Part shown: positions 38,239 to 47,077 of the stretch, piece after piece
How positions within the stretch are numbered: position 1 is the first letter of the stretch
Layout of the letters: every line of letters starts with the position of its first letter
Made by a program: the position numbers and the translations under genes
Notes under the pieces: model-generated
What the model was told of the DNA's origin: nothing
The model's input: the letters and a program-made list of their open reading frames with translations, nothing else
The model's database searches: none
NCBI RefSeq assembly: GCF_049331405.1
Contig: NZ_CP186274.1
Coordinates: 2,852,001-2,916,000 of the forward strand
Origin: PoT sp049331405
Lineage (GTDB): Bacteria; Planctomycetota; Planctomycetia; Isosphaerales; Isosphaeraceae
Length of the DNA: 64,000 nt
Direction: 5' to 3'

Positions 38239-38255
38239 GCAACATTGTTGGGGGC
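38239..38255. repeat. right terminal repeat of the recombinase element
   Basis: Exact reverse complement of 36240-36256. It is preceded by TTTT, so that the plus strand here also reads as a Leu-Gln-His-Cys-Trp-Gly codon series, as the recombinase 3' end does. Confidence 0.8.
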
Positions 38256-38819
38256 GTGGTTTCACCCTTGCTGGCGAACCTCTTCATGCATTACGCGTTC
38301 GATCTCTGGATGAGCCGGACCTATCCGGACATCCGGTTCGAGCGCTATGCCGACGATGTGATCATTCACGCCAAGAGCCGGGTTCAAGCGGAGCACGTGC
38401 TCGAAGCGGTCCGGGAGCGTCTGAAGGAGTGCCGCCTTGAGCTTCACCCTGAGAAGACCAAGATCGTGTACTGCCAGGACGATGACCGGAGGGGCCAGCA
38501 TGAGCATATCAAGTTCGACTTCCTCGGCTACACCTTTCGGCCCCGGCGGGCCAAGAATCGATGGGGGAAGTACTTCGTGAGCTTCATCCCGGCGATCAAC
38601 GACAAGGCCGCCGATGCGATCCGGGAGACGATCCGCGAGTGGCGGCTGGCCGCCACCCGGAACAATCAATCCCTGGAGGAGATCGCGGGGCTTGTGAATC
38701 CTTCGGTACGGGGGTGGGCGAACTACTACGGCCGGTTCTACCGGTCGGCGCTCACCCCGGTCCTCAGGCACCTGGAACGCGCCCTGGTCAGATGGTCGCA
38801 GCGGAAATACAAAGGTTGA
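38256..38819 (+). pseudogene. group II intron maturase B, C-terminal half
   Basis: This continues the reverse transcriptase after the insertion: VVSPLLANLFMHYAFDLWMS, catalytic FERYADDVIIHAKSR, thumb (LELHPEKTKIVYCQDD, KFDFLGYTFRPRRAKNRWGK) and the GIIM maturase end (VNPSVRGWANYYGRFYRS, RALVRWSQRKYKG). Joined with 35446-36239 it would make a full-length group II intron maturase with no other lesion. Confidence 0.85.
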
Positions 38820-38925
38820 GGCGTCACTCCATCAACGCAGCCCACTGGCTGGGTCAGGTGGCGCGACGAGACCCCAATCTGCTGGTCCTCTGGCAGATCG
38901 GGATTCGACCGGCGACTGGATCATA

Positions 38926-38962
38926 AGAGCCGGATGAGGCGAGTGCCTCCCGTCCGGATCCG
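38926..38962 (+). ncRNA. group II intron domain V (intron B)
   Basis: AGCCGGA pairs with TCCGGAT around a GAGGC/GCCTC stem with a GAGT loop, and CG precedes the 3' strand. It lies about 105 bases after the maturase B stop, as expected for an intron 3' end. Confidence 0.65.
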
Positions 38963-38989
38963 AGAGGGCCTGGGGGTGAAACTCCCCCG

Positions 38990-39549
38990 GGCCACTCGAC
39001 TCGTCATCTTGGCTCCGCGGATCAGCCGGATGCTAATCGATTGGGTGGAATCGCAGTTGGAAGGGCGCTTTCGCCTGACCATCAACCGATCGAAGACGCG
39101 GACGGTCGATCTGAAGCGGCCGTCGGAGAGTGTGGATTTCCTGGGGTATACGTTTCGCTTCGACCGCGACCTCTTCGGTCGCGGTGGGCGATACCTCAAC
39201 GTATTCCCTATCGAAGCGTTCGCTGGGCCGTTTCCGCGATCGTGTGCGGGAACTGACCGCCAGCAGCCGGGGTCTGGTGCCGGTCGATGACCTGGTACGA
39301 GACATGAGCAGGTACTTGGCGGGTTGGGGCCGCTACTTTGCATATGGCTATCCACGGCGGATTTTCAACCGCGCGGATAGTTATGTGCTGGGGCGGTTGG
39401 TCCGACACCTGCAGCGTCGGAGTCAGCGGCCCTTCCGGCCTGCGGAAGGGAAGTCGTTCCTGGTCCATCTGCAATCCCTGGGATTGCAGCTTCTGGAACC
39501 GACTCTGGGGCAACGCCGCACACATCCGTGTGCAAGGCCGCGTCCCTGA
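38990..39549 (+). pseudogene. group II intron maturase C, 5'-truncated and frameshifted
   Basis: The coding remnant begins just after the lost YADD box (LVILAPRISRMLIDWVESQL), then TINRSKTRTVDLKRP and SVDFLGYTFRFDRDLFGR. A one-base insertion near 39211 moves the frame; the continuation is SLGRFRDRVRELTASSRGLV, MSRYLAGWGRYFAYGYPRRI and the maturase end. It is fused directly to the tail of intron B. Confidence 0.75.
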
Positions 39550-39592
39550 TCCGTGGACGACTCGTGCATGCCTTGGGCTGATCGTTCTCGGA

Positions 39593-39628
39593 TAAGCCGG
39601 ATGCGGGAAATCCGCCCGTCCGGTTTGA
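39593..39628 (+). ncRNA. group II intron domain V (intron C)
   Basis: AGCCGGA pairs with TCCGGTT around TGCGG, a GAAA loop and a CCGCC strand. It follows the maturase C remnant and precedes a GC-rich hairpin (39634-39653), the probable domain VI or terminator. Confidence 0.7.
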
Positions 39629-39633
39629 TGAGG

Positions 39634-39653
39634 GGCGGGGCTTCGGCCCCGCC
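39634..39653 (+). terminator. GC-rich TTCG hairpin after intron C
   Basis: GGCGGGGC-TTCG-GCCCCGCC, a perfect 8-bp stem. It could be domain VI of the intron or a terminator that the intron had targeted; there is no T-run. The IS5 end begins 12 bases later. Confidence 0.4.
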
Positions 39654-39664
39654 TACTCTACTAA

Positions 39665-39684
39665 GAGCGTTCGAACAAAATGAG
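39665..39684. repeat. IS5 left terminal inverted repeat
   Basis: GAGCGTTCGAACAAAATGAG, the exact complement of 45626-45645, preceded by TAA. Confidence 0.9.
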
Positions 39685-39773
39685 AACCAAGGTCTTTGGC
39701 CGAGCGAAGGATGGTTAGTGGAGCGTGTTCCTTCTCGATGTACCAGCCATAATGCCTTCCAAGTGAGCGGTAG

Positions 39774-39804
39774 GGCGGCCCGGCTCGTGGTGAGCCGGGC
39801 CGCC
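39774..39804 (-). terminator. hairpin after the E1 recombinase
   Basis: A perfect 13-bp stem, GGCGGCCCGGCTC with GAGCCGGGCCGCC, and a 5-base loop, seven bases beyond the recombinase stop on the minus strand. Strong structure but no T-run, so terminator or recombination-end hairpin are both possible. Confidence 0.55.
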
Positions 39805-39810
39805 GCTAGT

Positions 39811-41018
39811 CTACCGCCCCGGACGGCCCTTGGGCTTGGACAATTCCGACAGCCGATCCTTGGTCGCCCAGGTCCTCGCCAGGGCGAGGAGTTCTCGGAG
39901 GCGGTCCAACTCGGGCGCGTCGGCCCAGATCACGTGATGCCCCCGGGCGTCGCGGCTCGAGGTCACCCAGCCGGCTCGGATCCACCTCCGCACCGTATCC
40001 CGGCCGATCTCCAACCGACGCGCCAGTGCCCCGGGCCGATACTCGTCAGGGCCCAGGCCCGTCGGGCTCCCGTGGGGCTTGCGATGGGTCAGTTCGAGGC
40101 GGCATAGGAGCCGTTGCACCATCCCGCGGTTGAAGCGATCGGCCCGCTTCGGGGGCCGGAAGCCTTCCTCGTTGAGGCGATCGGCGATCTCCGCGGTGCT
40201 CAGCCCCTCGGAGCACCAGGCCCGCATCCTCCCGATCATCCGGGGATAGTCGGACCGGAGGTCGTAACGCCTCACCGGCCGGGATAGGGCATGCGACTCG
40301 ACCGGCCCGCCGGCCCAATGCAACTCGACGTCCACCCGCTCGCTGGCCTTGTCGACGACGACGCTCACCCGCTCGATCAGGAGCCGGGCGATCCGCTGCC
40401 TCTCGGCCGGCATGGTCGTGGCCGCCCGCCACACCGCAGGCAGATCGCCCGCGAGGCTGCGGATCACCCGCTCGTCGTCGGGCGAGAGCCGACCGGGGCC
40501 GTCCGTCGCCATCGCTCGTACTCGTCCCCGAGACGCCTCCGCTCCTTCAGCGATCCCTCCCAGCGACGCTCCAGCTCGCGCCCGACCAGGCGATTCTCCG
40601 GCTCGCAGGCCTGATACTGACGGGCCGCTCGATCGACCTCATAATCGGCCCGCTCTCGGCGCAGTTGCCAGTGCCGGGCCAGTTCGGCCCGCTCTCGTTC
40701 CACGGCGGTCACCGCCGCCAGGCTCGCCTCCAACGCCGCCGGCTCGACGGCCGCCAGGACCCGGCCGGCCACCAGTTCGTCGAGCACCGGGCCGGGGAGG
40801 CCCTGGCAGAGCGGCTCCCCATAGCCCGTGGGGCCACGAGTACAGGTGTAAGCGTGAAGATCCTTCGGTCCCGAGTAGAGCACGATCATCCGCCGCCCGC
40901 ATCGCCCGCATCGCAGCAACCCGGCGAGCAGCGAGTGCCCTTGTCGCGGCGCGCCCGGTCGGCCCTGGCGTGCCCGATTGGCCTCGAGCCGCTCCTGATT
41001 GGCCCGGAATCGATCCCA
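39811..41018 (-). pseudogene. E1 serine recombinase, C-terminal half
   Basis: From 41018 the frame reads DRFRANQERLEANRARQGRP, zinc ribbon LLRCGRCGRRM, the coiled-coil stretch (YQACEPENRLVGRELERRWE), then after a one-base shift near 40489 RLSPDDERVIRSLAGDLPAV and a DNA-binding end (RPGALARRLEIGRDTVRRWI). It continues exactly where the N-terminal half at 43563-44492 stops (Trp then Asp), so the two are one gene interrupted by E2. Confidence 0.8.
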
Positions 41019-41157
41019 GAAGTAGCAGACGGACTCCCACCGAAGTCACACCTCGCGGACCATCCTCGGACCTGCCCATAATCGGGCTCGCGGCGCTGCT
41101 CAGTCTCGTCGAATGGATCGAAGGGCGCCGGATCAAGTCCCGACAGGGAGGCCCCTC

Positions 41158-41350
41158 ATGCGACGATCATCGGGCGAAAGTGTCCCCCCGCGCCGGACAG
41201 GGCCGAGGGCGTTCCCGCCGCCGGGCCGGCTCTGGCTGGCCCTGACCGACGACCGGCGGCAGCGGACGCTCCGGGCGGCTCAGCCGCGTCATGGCCCATC
41301 AACTCGCGGCACCGCCGGCCGGAAGAGAGGTGGCACATGATGAGCCATGA
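41158..41350 (+). pseudogene. small accessory gene of element E2, frameshifted
   Basis: ATG with GGGAGG five bases upstream. It reads MRRSSGESVPPRRTGPRAFP, then LWLALTDDRRQRTLRA. A one-base excess near 41275 shifts the frame to LSRVMAHQLAAPPAGREVAH ending in DEP-stop, overlapping the recombinase start by 14 bases. A protein of the same plan precedes the E1 recombinase. Confidence 0.5.
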
Positions 41351-43498
41351 CCCGTCCGCCGGTGCCCCGGGCGGCCTGCCTGCGGCCGCCCGGGGTCGGC
41401 GATCGCCCAAGATCCGAGACCGGCATCTGGACCTCCTGGCGGTCATCTACATCCGCCAGTCCAGCCCGCAGCAGGTGCTCGACCATAAGGAGTCGCGAGA
41501 GAGACAATATGAGCTGGTCGGCCAGGCACTGGCCCTGGGGTGGCCCGCCGATCGGGTCCTGGTCATCGATGACGACCAGGGTCGGAGCGCCAGGGAGCCC
41601 GACCGACGGCGCGGATTCCAACGGCTGCTCGCCGAGGTCACGATGGATCACGTCGGCCTGGTCCTGGGCCTGGAGATGAGCCGCCTCTCCCGGACGTCCA
41701 GGGAGTGGCACCACCTGCTCGAGGTCTGCGCCCTCTTCGGGACGCTCCTGGCCGATCAGGACGGCGTCTATGACGCCAACGACACCAACGACAGGCTCCT
41801 GCTCGGCCTGAAGGGGACCATCAGCGAATTCGAGCTCATTACCGCGAGGAATCGATTGGATCGAGGCCGGCTCCATAAGGCCGAGCGCGGAGAGCTGTTC
41901 TCCAAGGTCCCTTGCGGGTACGTCAAGCTGCCATCCGGCGAGCTGGCCTTCGACCCCGACGAGCAGGCCCGCGACGTCGTGCGCCTGATCTTCGACAAGT
42001 TCGATGAAATCGGTTCGATCTATGGCGTGTTCCATTATCTGGTCCGGAACGGCATCCGCCTGGGGATGCGAGCTCAGGGAGGGGCACTCCGCGGCCAATT
42101 GACCTGGCGTCGTCCCGTGCTGCCGACGCTGAACCAGATGTTGCACAACCCGACCTACGCCGGGGCCTATGCCTACGGGCGTCGCCGGGACGAGCCGAGG
42201 GCGAAGGCGGCGGGCGGCCACGGACGAGGGCAACGGTGGCTGCCGATCTCGGAGTGGAAGGTGTTACTGAAGGACCGCCTCCCGGCGTACATCGGCTGGG
42301 ATCGATACCTGGCGAACCTCCGACGCCTCGAGCAGAACCGCTCGGTCGCCGGCTCGCCGGGCGCGCCGCGCGGGGGCGTTGCTCTGCTGGCGGGGCTGGT
42401 GGCCTGCGGCACCTGCGGCCACCGGATGCACTCCACCTATCCGAGCAAGTCCGCCGCATATTATTCGTGCGAACAACACCTGAAGGTGGGCACGGGGCCG
42501 AGGTGCCACGGCCTGAGGACGACGCCGGTCGATGACCTCGTGGCGCGCCAGGTCCTTCGCGCCCTGGAGCCCGCGGCGCTGGAGCTGAGCCTCCAGGCGG
42601 CCCGGGACGTCCGTCAGGAACGCGACCGCCTCCACCGCCACTGGGTGCAACAACTGGAGCGGGCGCGTTATGAATCGGGGCGTGCCGAGCGGCAGTACCA
42701 CGCGGTCGAGCCGGAGAACCGCCTCGTCGCCCGGACGTTGGAGCGTCGCTGGGAGGAGGCATTGAGCGATCAACGTCGGCTCGAAGAAGAATATGACCGA
42801 TACCGACGGGACCGGCCTGCCGAGCTGAGCGGCGACGAGCTCGCCCGGATCGCCGCGTTGTCCCGCGACATCCCGTCGCTGTGGGAGGCCCCGTCGACGA
42901 CGCCCGCCGAGCGGAAGGAGATCGTCCGCCTGCTGGTCGAGCGGGTCGTCGTCCATGTCCGCAAAGACAGCGAATATGTAAACGTGGAAATAGAATGGAA
43001 TGGCGGCTCCAAGAGTCGCCACGAGGTCATCCGCCCGGTCCAGCTCCACGAGCACCTTCGCGACCACGCCCGATTATTCGAGCGGCTCGCCCGGTTGCGC
43101 CGCGAGGGATTCACGGCGGGCCAGATCGCGGCCCGGCTCAATGAGGAAGGCCTCCGGCCGCCGAAGGCGGCCGGGGCTACACGGCGATGTCCGTGAGGAA
43201 GCTGATGTCGCGCCGCGGGTTGAGCGACGGCGGGAAGGACGAGGGGCGACTGGGGAAGGACGAATGGTGGGTGTCCGGCCTGGCGCGAGAGCTCGGCGTG
43301 TCGGGCGGGAAGCTTCGCGACTGGGCGGGCCGGGGTTGGTTACATGCCCGGCGAGTCTCGGCCCACGGGCCGTGGATCATCCGGGCCGATCGGAGGGAGA
43401 GGGAGCGACTGCGGAAGCTCATGGCCCACTCGAGACGCGGGGCGGTCGCCTACCCCGCTGCGATGACCGGGCCGATCTCGAAGGGAAAGCGGCGATGA
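41337..43498 (+). pseudogene. E2 serine recombinase, frameshifted near the C-terminus
   Basis: 619 codons read normally: resolvase domain (AVIYIRQSSPQQV, Ser42; LVLGLEMSRLSRTSREW), recombinase domain (VPCGYVKLPSGELAFDPDE, MLHNPTYAGAYAYGRRRDE), zinc ribbon (ACGTCGHRM) and coiled coil. A single-base change near 43178 diverts the frame. The C-terminal DNA-binding part (SGLARELGVSGGKLRDWAGR) follows in frame from about 43187 to the stop at 43498. It may be dead or need frameshifting. Confidence 0.8.
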
Positions 43499-43562
43499 TT
43501 CGCCGGATTGGACACCACGGCCCTCCGCCGAGGAGGGTCGACGACGCGTGAAGATGGAGGCA

Positions 43563-44492
43563 TTATGGCTGCAACATCCAGGCGATGTAGGCCGGCAGTC
43601 GGTCGCGGATCAGCACCAGGCACTCCTCCGGCCGGCGGTTCTTCCTGCCGGTGGCCGGCCGGCCCGGCCGCTTGTGCCGCGGGTCGACCTGCCGGTGGCC
43701 GAACCGGTAAGCCCCGGCGTAGCTCGGGTGATGCATCAGGTTCGAGAGCGTCGTCCGGTTCGGTCGCCGCCATTCGAGTTCGCCCCGGTTCGGGCCGGAA
43801 TTGGACCGTACCGGGATGCGGATCCCGTGACGGACCAGGTAGCGGAGCAGGCCGTGCAGGGTCGCCTCCCGATCGAATCGGTCGAAGATCAGCCGGACGG
43901 TGGCCTGCACCCGCTCGTCGGGGTCGATGGCCCACTCGCCCGTGGCGAGCCGGACGTAGCCGAGCGGGGGCACGCCCATCAGCGCCCCGCGGCGGGCCTT
44001 GTTGAGCTTGCCCTGATACATGCGTTCCTTGAGCACGTGAAGCTCCGCCTCGCTCATCATGCCGTGCAGGCCGAGCAGGAGCCTGTCGTTGTGGTCGGCC
44101 GGGTCGTAGACCGCCTCGGCGTCGGCCAGCAGCACGCGGAAGCGGGCGCAGAGCTCCAGGAGCTGGTGCCAGTCCCGGTTGGAGCGGGCCAGGCGGCTCA
44201 TCTCCAGGCCGAGGATCAGCCCGACGTGATCGAGGGCGACCTCGGCCAGGAGCCGCTGGAATCCTGGGCGCCCCTCGATCGACTGGCCGCTCTTGCCCAG
44301 GTCTTCGTCGATGATGGTGATGCGATCGGCCGCCCATCCGAGGTGTGCTGCCCTGTCGGCGAGGGCGTACTGACGCGCGGTGGACTCCTGATGGTCGCTC
44401 ACCTGCTGGGGCGTGGATTGGCGGACGTAGACGAATGCCGAGCGGTCGAGGTGCCAGGGCCTGAGCTTGGGCGAGCGGAGAGGATCATTCAT
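43563..44492 (-). pseudogene. E1 serine recombinase, N-terminal half
   Basis: 309 codons: catalytic domain (FVYVRQSTPQQV, Ser26; LILGLEMSRLARSNRDWHQL) and recombinase domain (VPPLGYVRLATGEWAIDPDE, LMHHPSYAGAYRFGHRQVDP), ending at RDRLPAYIAW, then four foreign codons and a stop. It is truncated by E2 in the middle of the gene; the rest is at 39811-41018. The ATG overlaps the stop of the upstream accessory gene. Confidence 0.85.
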
Positions 44493-44766
44493 GACCGGCC
44501 TCCTCGCCGCGAGTGGCCGCCAGGAGCCTGGCCAGGAGCTGCCCGAGTAGGTCTCGGAGCTGTCGCTGCCGCTCCTCCGGCAGTCGGGCCCAGACGGTCG
44601 GCGTGATCGCCGGCGGGCAAGGGGCGGTCGTCAGGGGCGGGGGGGAACGATGCGTCGGGCGGCGGCGGCCATGTCATCCCTCCGGGGGTCTCGGCCAGGT
44701 GCTGTCGGCACCACGCGGCCAGCTCAAGCAACCGGGCGAAGTCGATGGTAACCGGCGTCGGTGGCC
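44485..44766 (-). pseudogene. small accessory gene of element E1, frameshifted
   Basis: The upstream part reads VTIDFARLLELAAWCRQHLA and ETPGGMTWPPPPDAS. A run of seven C near 44640 shifts the frame, after which LTTAPCPPAITPTVWARLPE and RQRQLRDLLGQLLARLLAAT run to GEEAGHE-stop. Its stop overlaps the recombinase ATG (ATGAATGA). The plan (proline-rich head, TVWARLPEERQRQL box) resembles the E2 accessory protein. The start is unclear. Confidence 0.5.
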
Positions 44767-44822
44767 GCGCACCACCCGTCGCTTGAGGTGGAGTCTGCCT
44801 GGTCCTTCTCGGAGGTGCTCTC

Positions 44823-45623
44823 ATGGCCAAGTCACTCGTCTCCGATGAACTCTGGAAGCGAATCGAGCCCCTAATCCCACCCCCCAGGCCCCGACGTTTC
44901 CGCTTCCCGGGCCGCAAGCCCTTGAAGCCGCGGAAGGTCCTGACCGGCATCATCTTCGTCTTGAAGACGGGCATAGCCTGGGAGGACTTGCCGACCGAAT
45001 GTGGTTGGGGATGCGGCCAGACCTGCAAGCGCTATCTCCGACGCTGGCAATGTCAAAACATCTGGCAGAGGTTGCACGAAGTCCTCCTGGCCGAGTTGAA
45101 CGGCGCAGACCGGATCGATTGGTCCCGAGCGCTGATCGACAGTGCGAGCGTCCGAGCCCCCTGCGGAGGCCCTGAGACGGGACCGAGCCCTACGGACCGC
45201 AGGAAGTTGGGGAGTAAGCACCATGTCCTGACCGACGCCCGAGGCATCCCCCTGGCGATGACACTGACGGGGGCGAATCGCCATGACGTGACTCAACTCC
45301 TGCCCCTGGTCGACGCCGTGCCCGCGGTGCGTGGCAAGCGGGGCCATCCGCGGCGCCGCTCCCGCCGTGTCCAGGGGGATCGTGCCTACGACTCGGGACC
45401 GCACCGGCGCGAGTTGCGGCGCCGTGGGATCAGGCCGGTCCTGGCGAGGCGTCGGACCGAGCACGGCAGCGGTCTGGGGAAATCCCGGTGGTTCGTCGAG
45501 CGGACGCTGTCCTGGACTCACCAGTTCGGCCGACTCCGATTGCGCCGGGACCGACTGCCGTCGATCCACAAAGCGTTCATGGCCATCGCTTGCTCGCTAA
45601 TTTGTATGACGTTCCTTGCATGA
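44823..45623 (+). CDS. IS5-family transposase
   Basis: An intact 266-residue transposase: N-terminal DELWKRIEPLIPPPRPRRFR, GIAWEDLPTECGWGCGQTCK, first catalytic Asp in WSRALIDSASV, second in QGDRAYDSGPHRREL, and Glu in RWFVERTLSWTHQFGRLRLR. The gene is complete and the right terminal repeat follows three bases after its stop, but the left end is 5 kb upstream, so transposition of the whole unit would carry E1 and E2. Confidence 0.88.
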   Translation: MAKSLVSDELWKRIEPLIPPPRPRRFRFPGRKPLKPRKVLTGIIFVLKTGIAWEDLPTECGWGCGQTCKRYLRRWQCQNIWQRLHEVLLAELNGADRIDWSRALIDSASVRAPCGGPETGPSPTDRRKLGSKHHVLTDARGIPLAMTLTGANRHDVTQLLPLVDAVPAVRGKRGHPRRRSRRVQGDRAYDSGPHRRELRRRGIRPVLARRRTEHGSGLGKSRWFVERTLSWTHQFGRLRLRRDRLPSIHKAFMAIACSLICMTFLA

Positions 45624-45625
45624 GC

Positions 45626-45645
45626 CTCATTTTGTTCGAACGCTC
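45626..45645. repeat. IS5 right terminal inverted repeat
   Basis: Exact complement of 39665-39684, followed by TAA (45646-45648), which is also the start of the target duplication of IS copy B. Confidence 0.9.
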
Positions 45646-45651
45646 TAAATA

Positions 45652-46721
45652 TAGGAGTTACGCAGTAGTTGCCGGGCGTTCACGTCTCCCCAAGCTCTCT
45701 GTCGTAGTACGATACGGCCATGTGCCTCGCCAAATGCCGCGACACCGACTACATCGACTTCCTGATCGCTACCCCACGCGCCGTCACCTGCACGGAGGCC
45801 GCCAAGGTGCAGCCCGACGCCCCCCAGCCAGCCGCACACGATGCCTTCACGCGCCTGCTCCGCCGGCTCGAGCCCGACCCGGAAACCCTCTGGCAGGAGG
45901 CCCGGCCCATGGTCCACACCAAGGGGGGCGTCCTGGTCGTCGACGACTCCACCCTGGACAAGCCCTACGCCGAGAAGATCGAGCTGGTCAACCGGCACTG
46001 GTCGGGCAAGCACAAGGCCGTCGTCTGGGGCATCAACCTCATCACCATGGTCTGGACCCGACGGCGATCGGATCACCCCGGTCGACTGTCGCATCTACGA
46101 TAAGGTGCACGACGGCCTCACCAAGAACGACCACTTCCTGGCCATGCTACACGCGGCCAAGGGGCGGGGCTTCGAGCCGAGCTGCGTGGCCTTCGACAGC
46201 TGGTACTCGAGCCTGGAGAACCTCAAGGCGGTGCGCGAGCTGGGCTGGACGTTCCTGACCCAGCTGAAGGTCAATCGCAAGGTCGACGTGACGAGGGCCG
46301 GCACCCGCGCCGTGGGCGAGGCGGCGATCGAAGTGTCGGGTACGTTGGCGCATCTGCCGGGGTTCGGCGCGATCCGGGTGTTCAGGGTGGTCTCCCGAGA
46401 CGGGGACGTTGAATACTGGGCGACGAACGACCTGGGGATGGACGAGCTGGCACGCTTGACGGTCGCCGAGCGGAGCTGGTCGATCGAGACGTATCATCGG
46501 GTGCTGAAGCAATGCTGCGGGGTGGAGCGTGCCCAGGTGCGCTCGGCGAGGGGTCAGCGGAACCATATCGGGATGTCGATCCGCGCGTTCCTGCGCCTGG
46601 AGCGGAACTTCTTCAGGACGGGGGTCAGCTGGTACGAGGCCAAGGCCCGGATCATCCGCGAAGCCGTGCGCGCCTACATCGCGCAGCCCCTGTACAAGCT
46701 AGCATGACCGCGTAACTCCTA
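45652..46721. mobile_element. IS4/IS701-like insertion sequence, copy B
   Basis: A 1070-bp element with TAGGAGTTACGC / GCGTAACTCCTA ends and a direct duplication of TAAATA (7 bases if the ambiguous T is counted) at 45646-45651 and 46722-46727. The intact duplication indicates simple, fairly recent insertion. It sits immediately beside the IS5 right end. Confidence 0.9.
45720..46707 (+). pseudogene. IS4/IS701-like transposase (copy B), frameshifted
   Basis: Homologous along its length to the transposase of copy A: MCLAKCRDTDYIDFLIATPR, GGVLVVDDSTLDKPYAEKIE, then a one-base excess in a CCC run at 46057-46059, and in the next frame ITPVDCRIYDKVHDGLTKND, CVAFDSWYSSLENLKA, SWSIETYHRVLKQCCGVERA and an AYIAQPLYKLA end. 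A sequencing error in the C-run is possible. Confidence 0.8.
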
Positions 46722-47077
46722 TAAATATTAGATTTTGGGCAGAACGACACTGAAAAACCCGGGGATTTTACGGGTCTCCTTGGGCCAAAAAGAATATTTC
46801 AACGGGCTGATAGGGCCCGATTACCACAGTATTGGGGCCGAGGAGGAGGGATCGATCTCGATGGGGCCGAGGAGGAGGGATCGATCTCGATTTGGCTCTT
46901 GGCCGATGAATATGGCGACAATGCGATATCCGAGTGATGACGTGTTGCTGGACGCTCCCGGCGCGGACGTTTCCCGCCCTCTGAGCTCGACTGAAGCCGA
47001 TTTCGCGGGCCCGCCTCGGCGGTAACCTGAGGGGTTGCTGACGCACCTCAAGGCTACCGACCGAGGACGGGCCCATC
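46722..47077. other. intergenic stretch with a 29-bp tandem repeat
   Basis: 356 bases without a supportable gene, between IS copy B and the next transposase remnant. The only structure seen is the exact tandem repeat at 46834-46891. Confidence 0.5.
46834..46891. repeat. two exact tandem copies of a 29-bp unit
   Basis: The unit GGGGCCGAGGAGGAGGGATC plus nine bases occurs at 46834-46862 and 46863-46891 without a mismatch. Confidence 0.85.

Larger units (their letters stand above)
36240..38255. mobile_element. serine-recombinase element inside maturase B
   Basis: A 2016-bp insert bounded by perfect 17-bp inverted repeats, GCCCCCAACAATGTTGC (36240-36256) and its complement (38239-38255). It carries a recombinase and a 69-codon accessory gene. 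It splits the group II intron maturase in the codons of the PQGG motif; both sides encode a Gly-Gly-Val start, which suggests a short shared core. Confidence 0.85.
41019..43580. mobile_element. serine-recombinase element E2, inserted in the E1 recombinase gene
   Basis: About 2.56 kb on the opposite strand. Both junctions share CCAG (41016-41019 and 43578-43581), which as CTGG on the minus strand covers the Trp codon where the E1 recombinase is interrupted. It holds a small accessory gene, a recombinase and a short GC hairpin near its 3' end. Confidence 0.8.
39738..44802. mobile_element. serine-recombinase element E1, inserted in the IS5 leader
   Basis: This interval separates the IS5 left end from its transposase. 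TCCTTCTCG occurs at both junctions (39729-39737 and 44803-44811), a likely recombination core. It carries one minus-strand recombinase gene (44492 to 39811), itself split by element E2 (41019-43580), and a small accessory gene upstream. Exact outer ends are inferred. Confidence 0.65.
39665..45645. mobile_element. IS5-type insertion sequence split by recombinase elements
   Basis: Perfect 20-bp terminal inverted repeats lie at 39665-39684 and 45626-45645, flanked by TAA on both sides (39662-39664 and 45646-45648), a target duplication typical of some IS5 subgroups. The transposase (44823-45623) abuts the right end, but the left end is 5.1 kb away because a serine-recombinase element occupies the leader (39738-44802). 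Confidence 0.85.

Noticed and set aside
40349..41245. 298-codon plus-strand frame
   Set aside because: Antisense of the E1 recombinase C-terminal half.
46834..46891. CRISPR or regulatory repeat
   Set aside because: Only two adjoining units without spacers.
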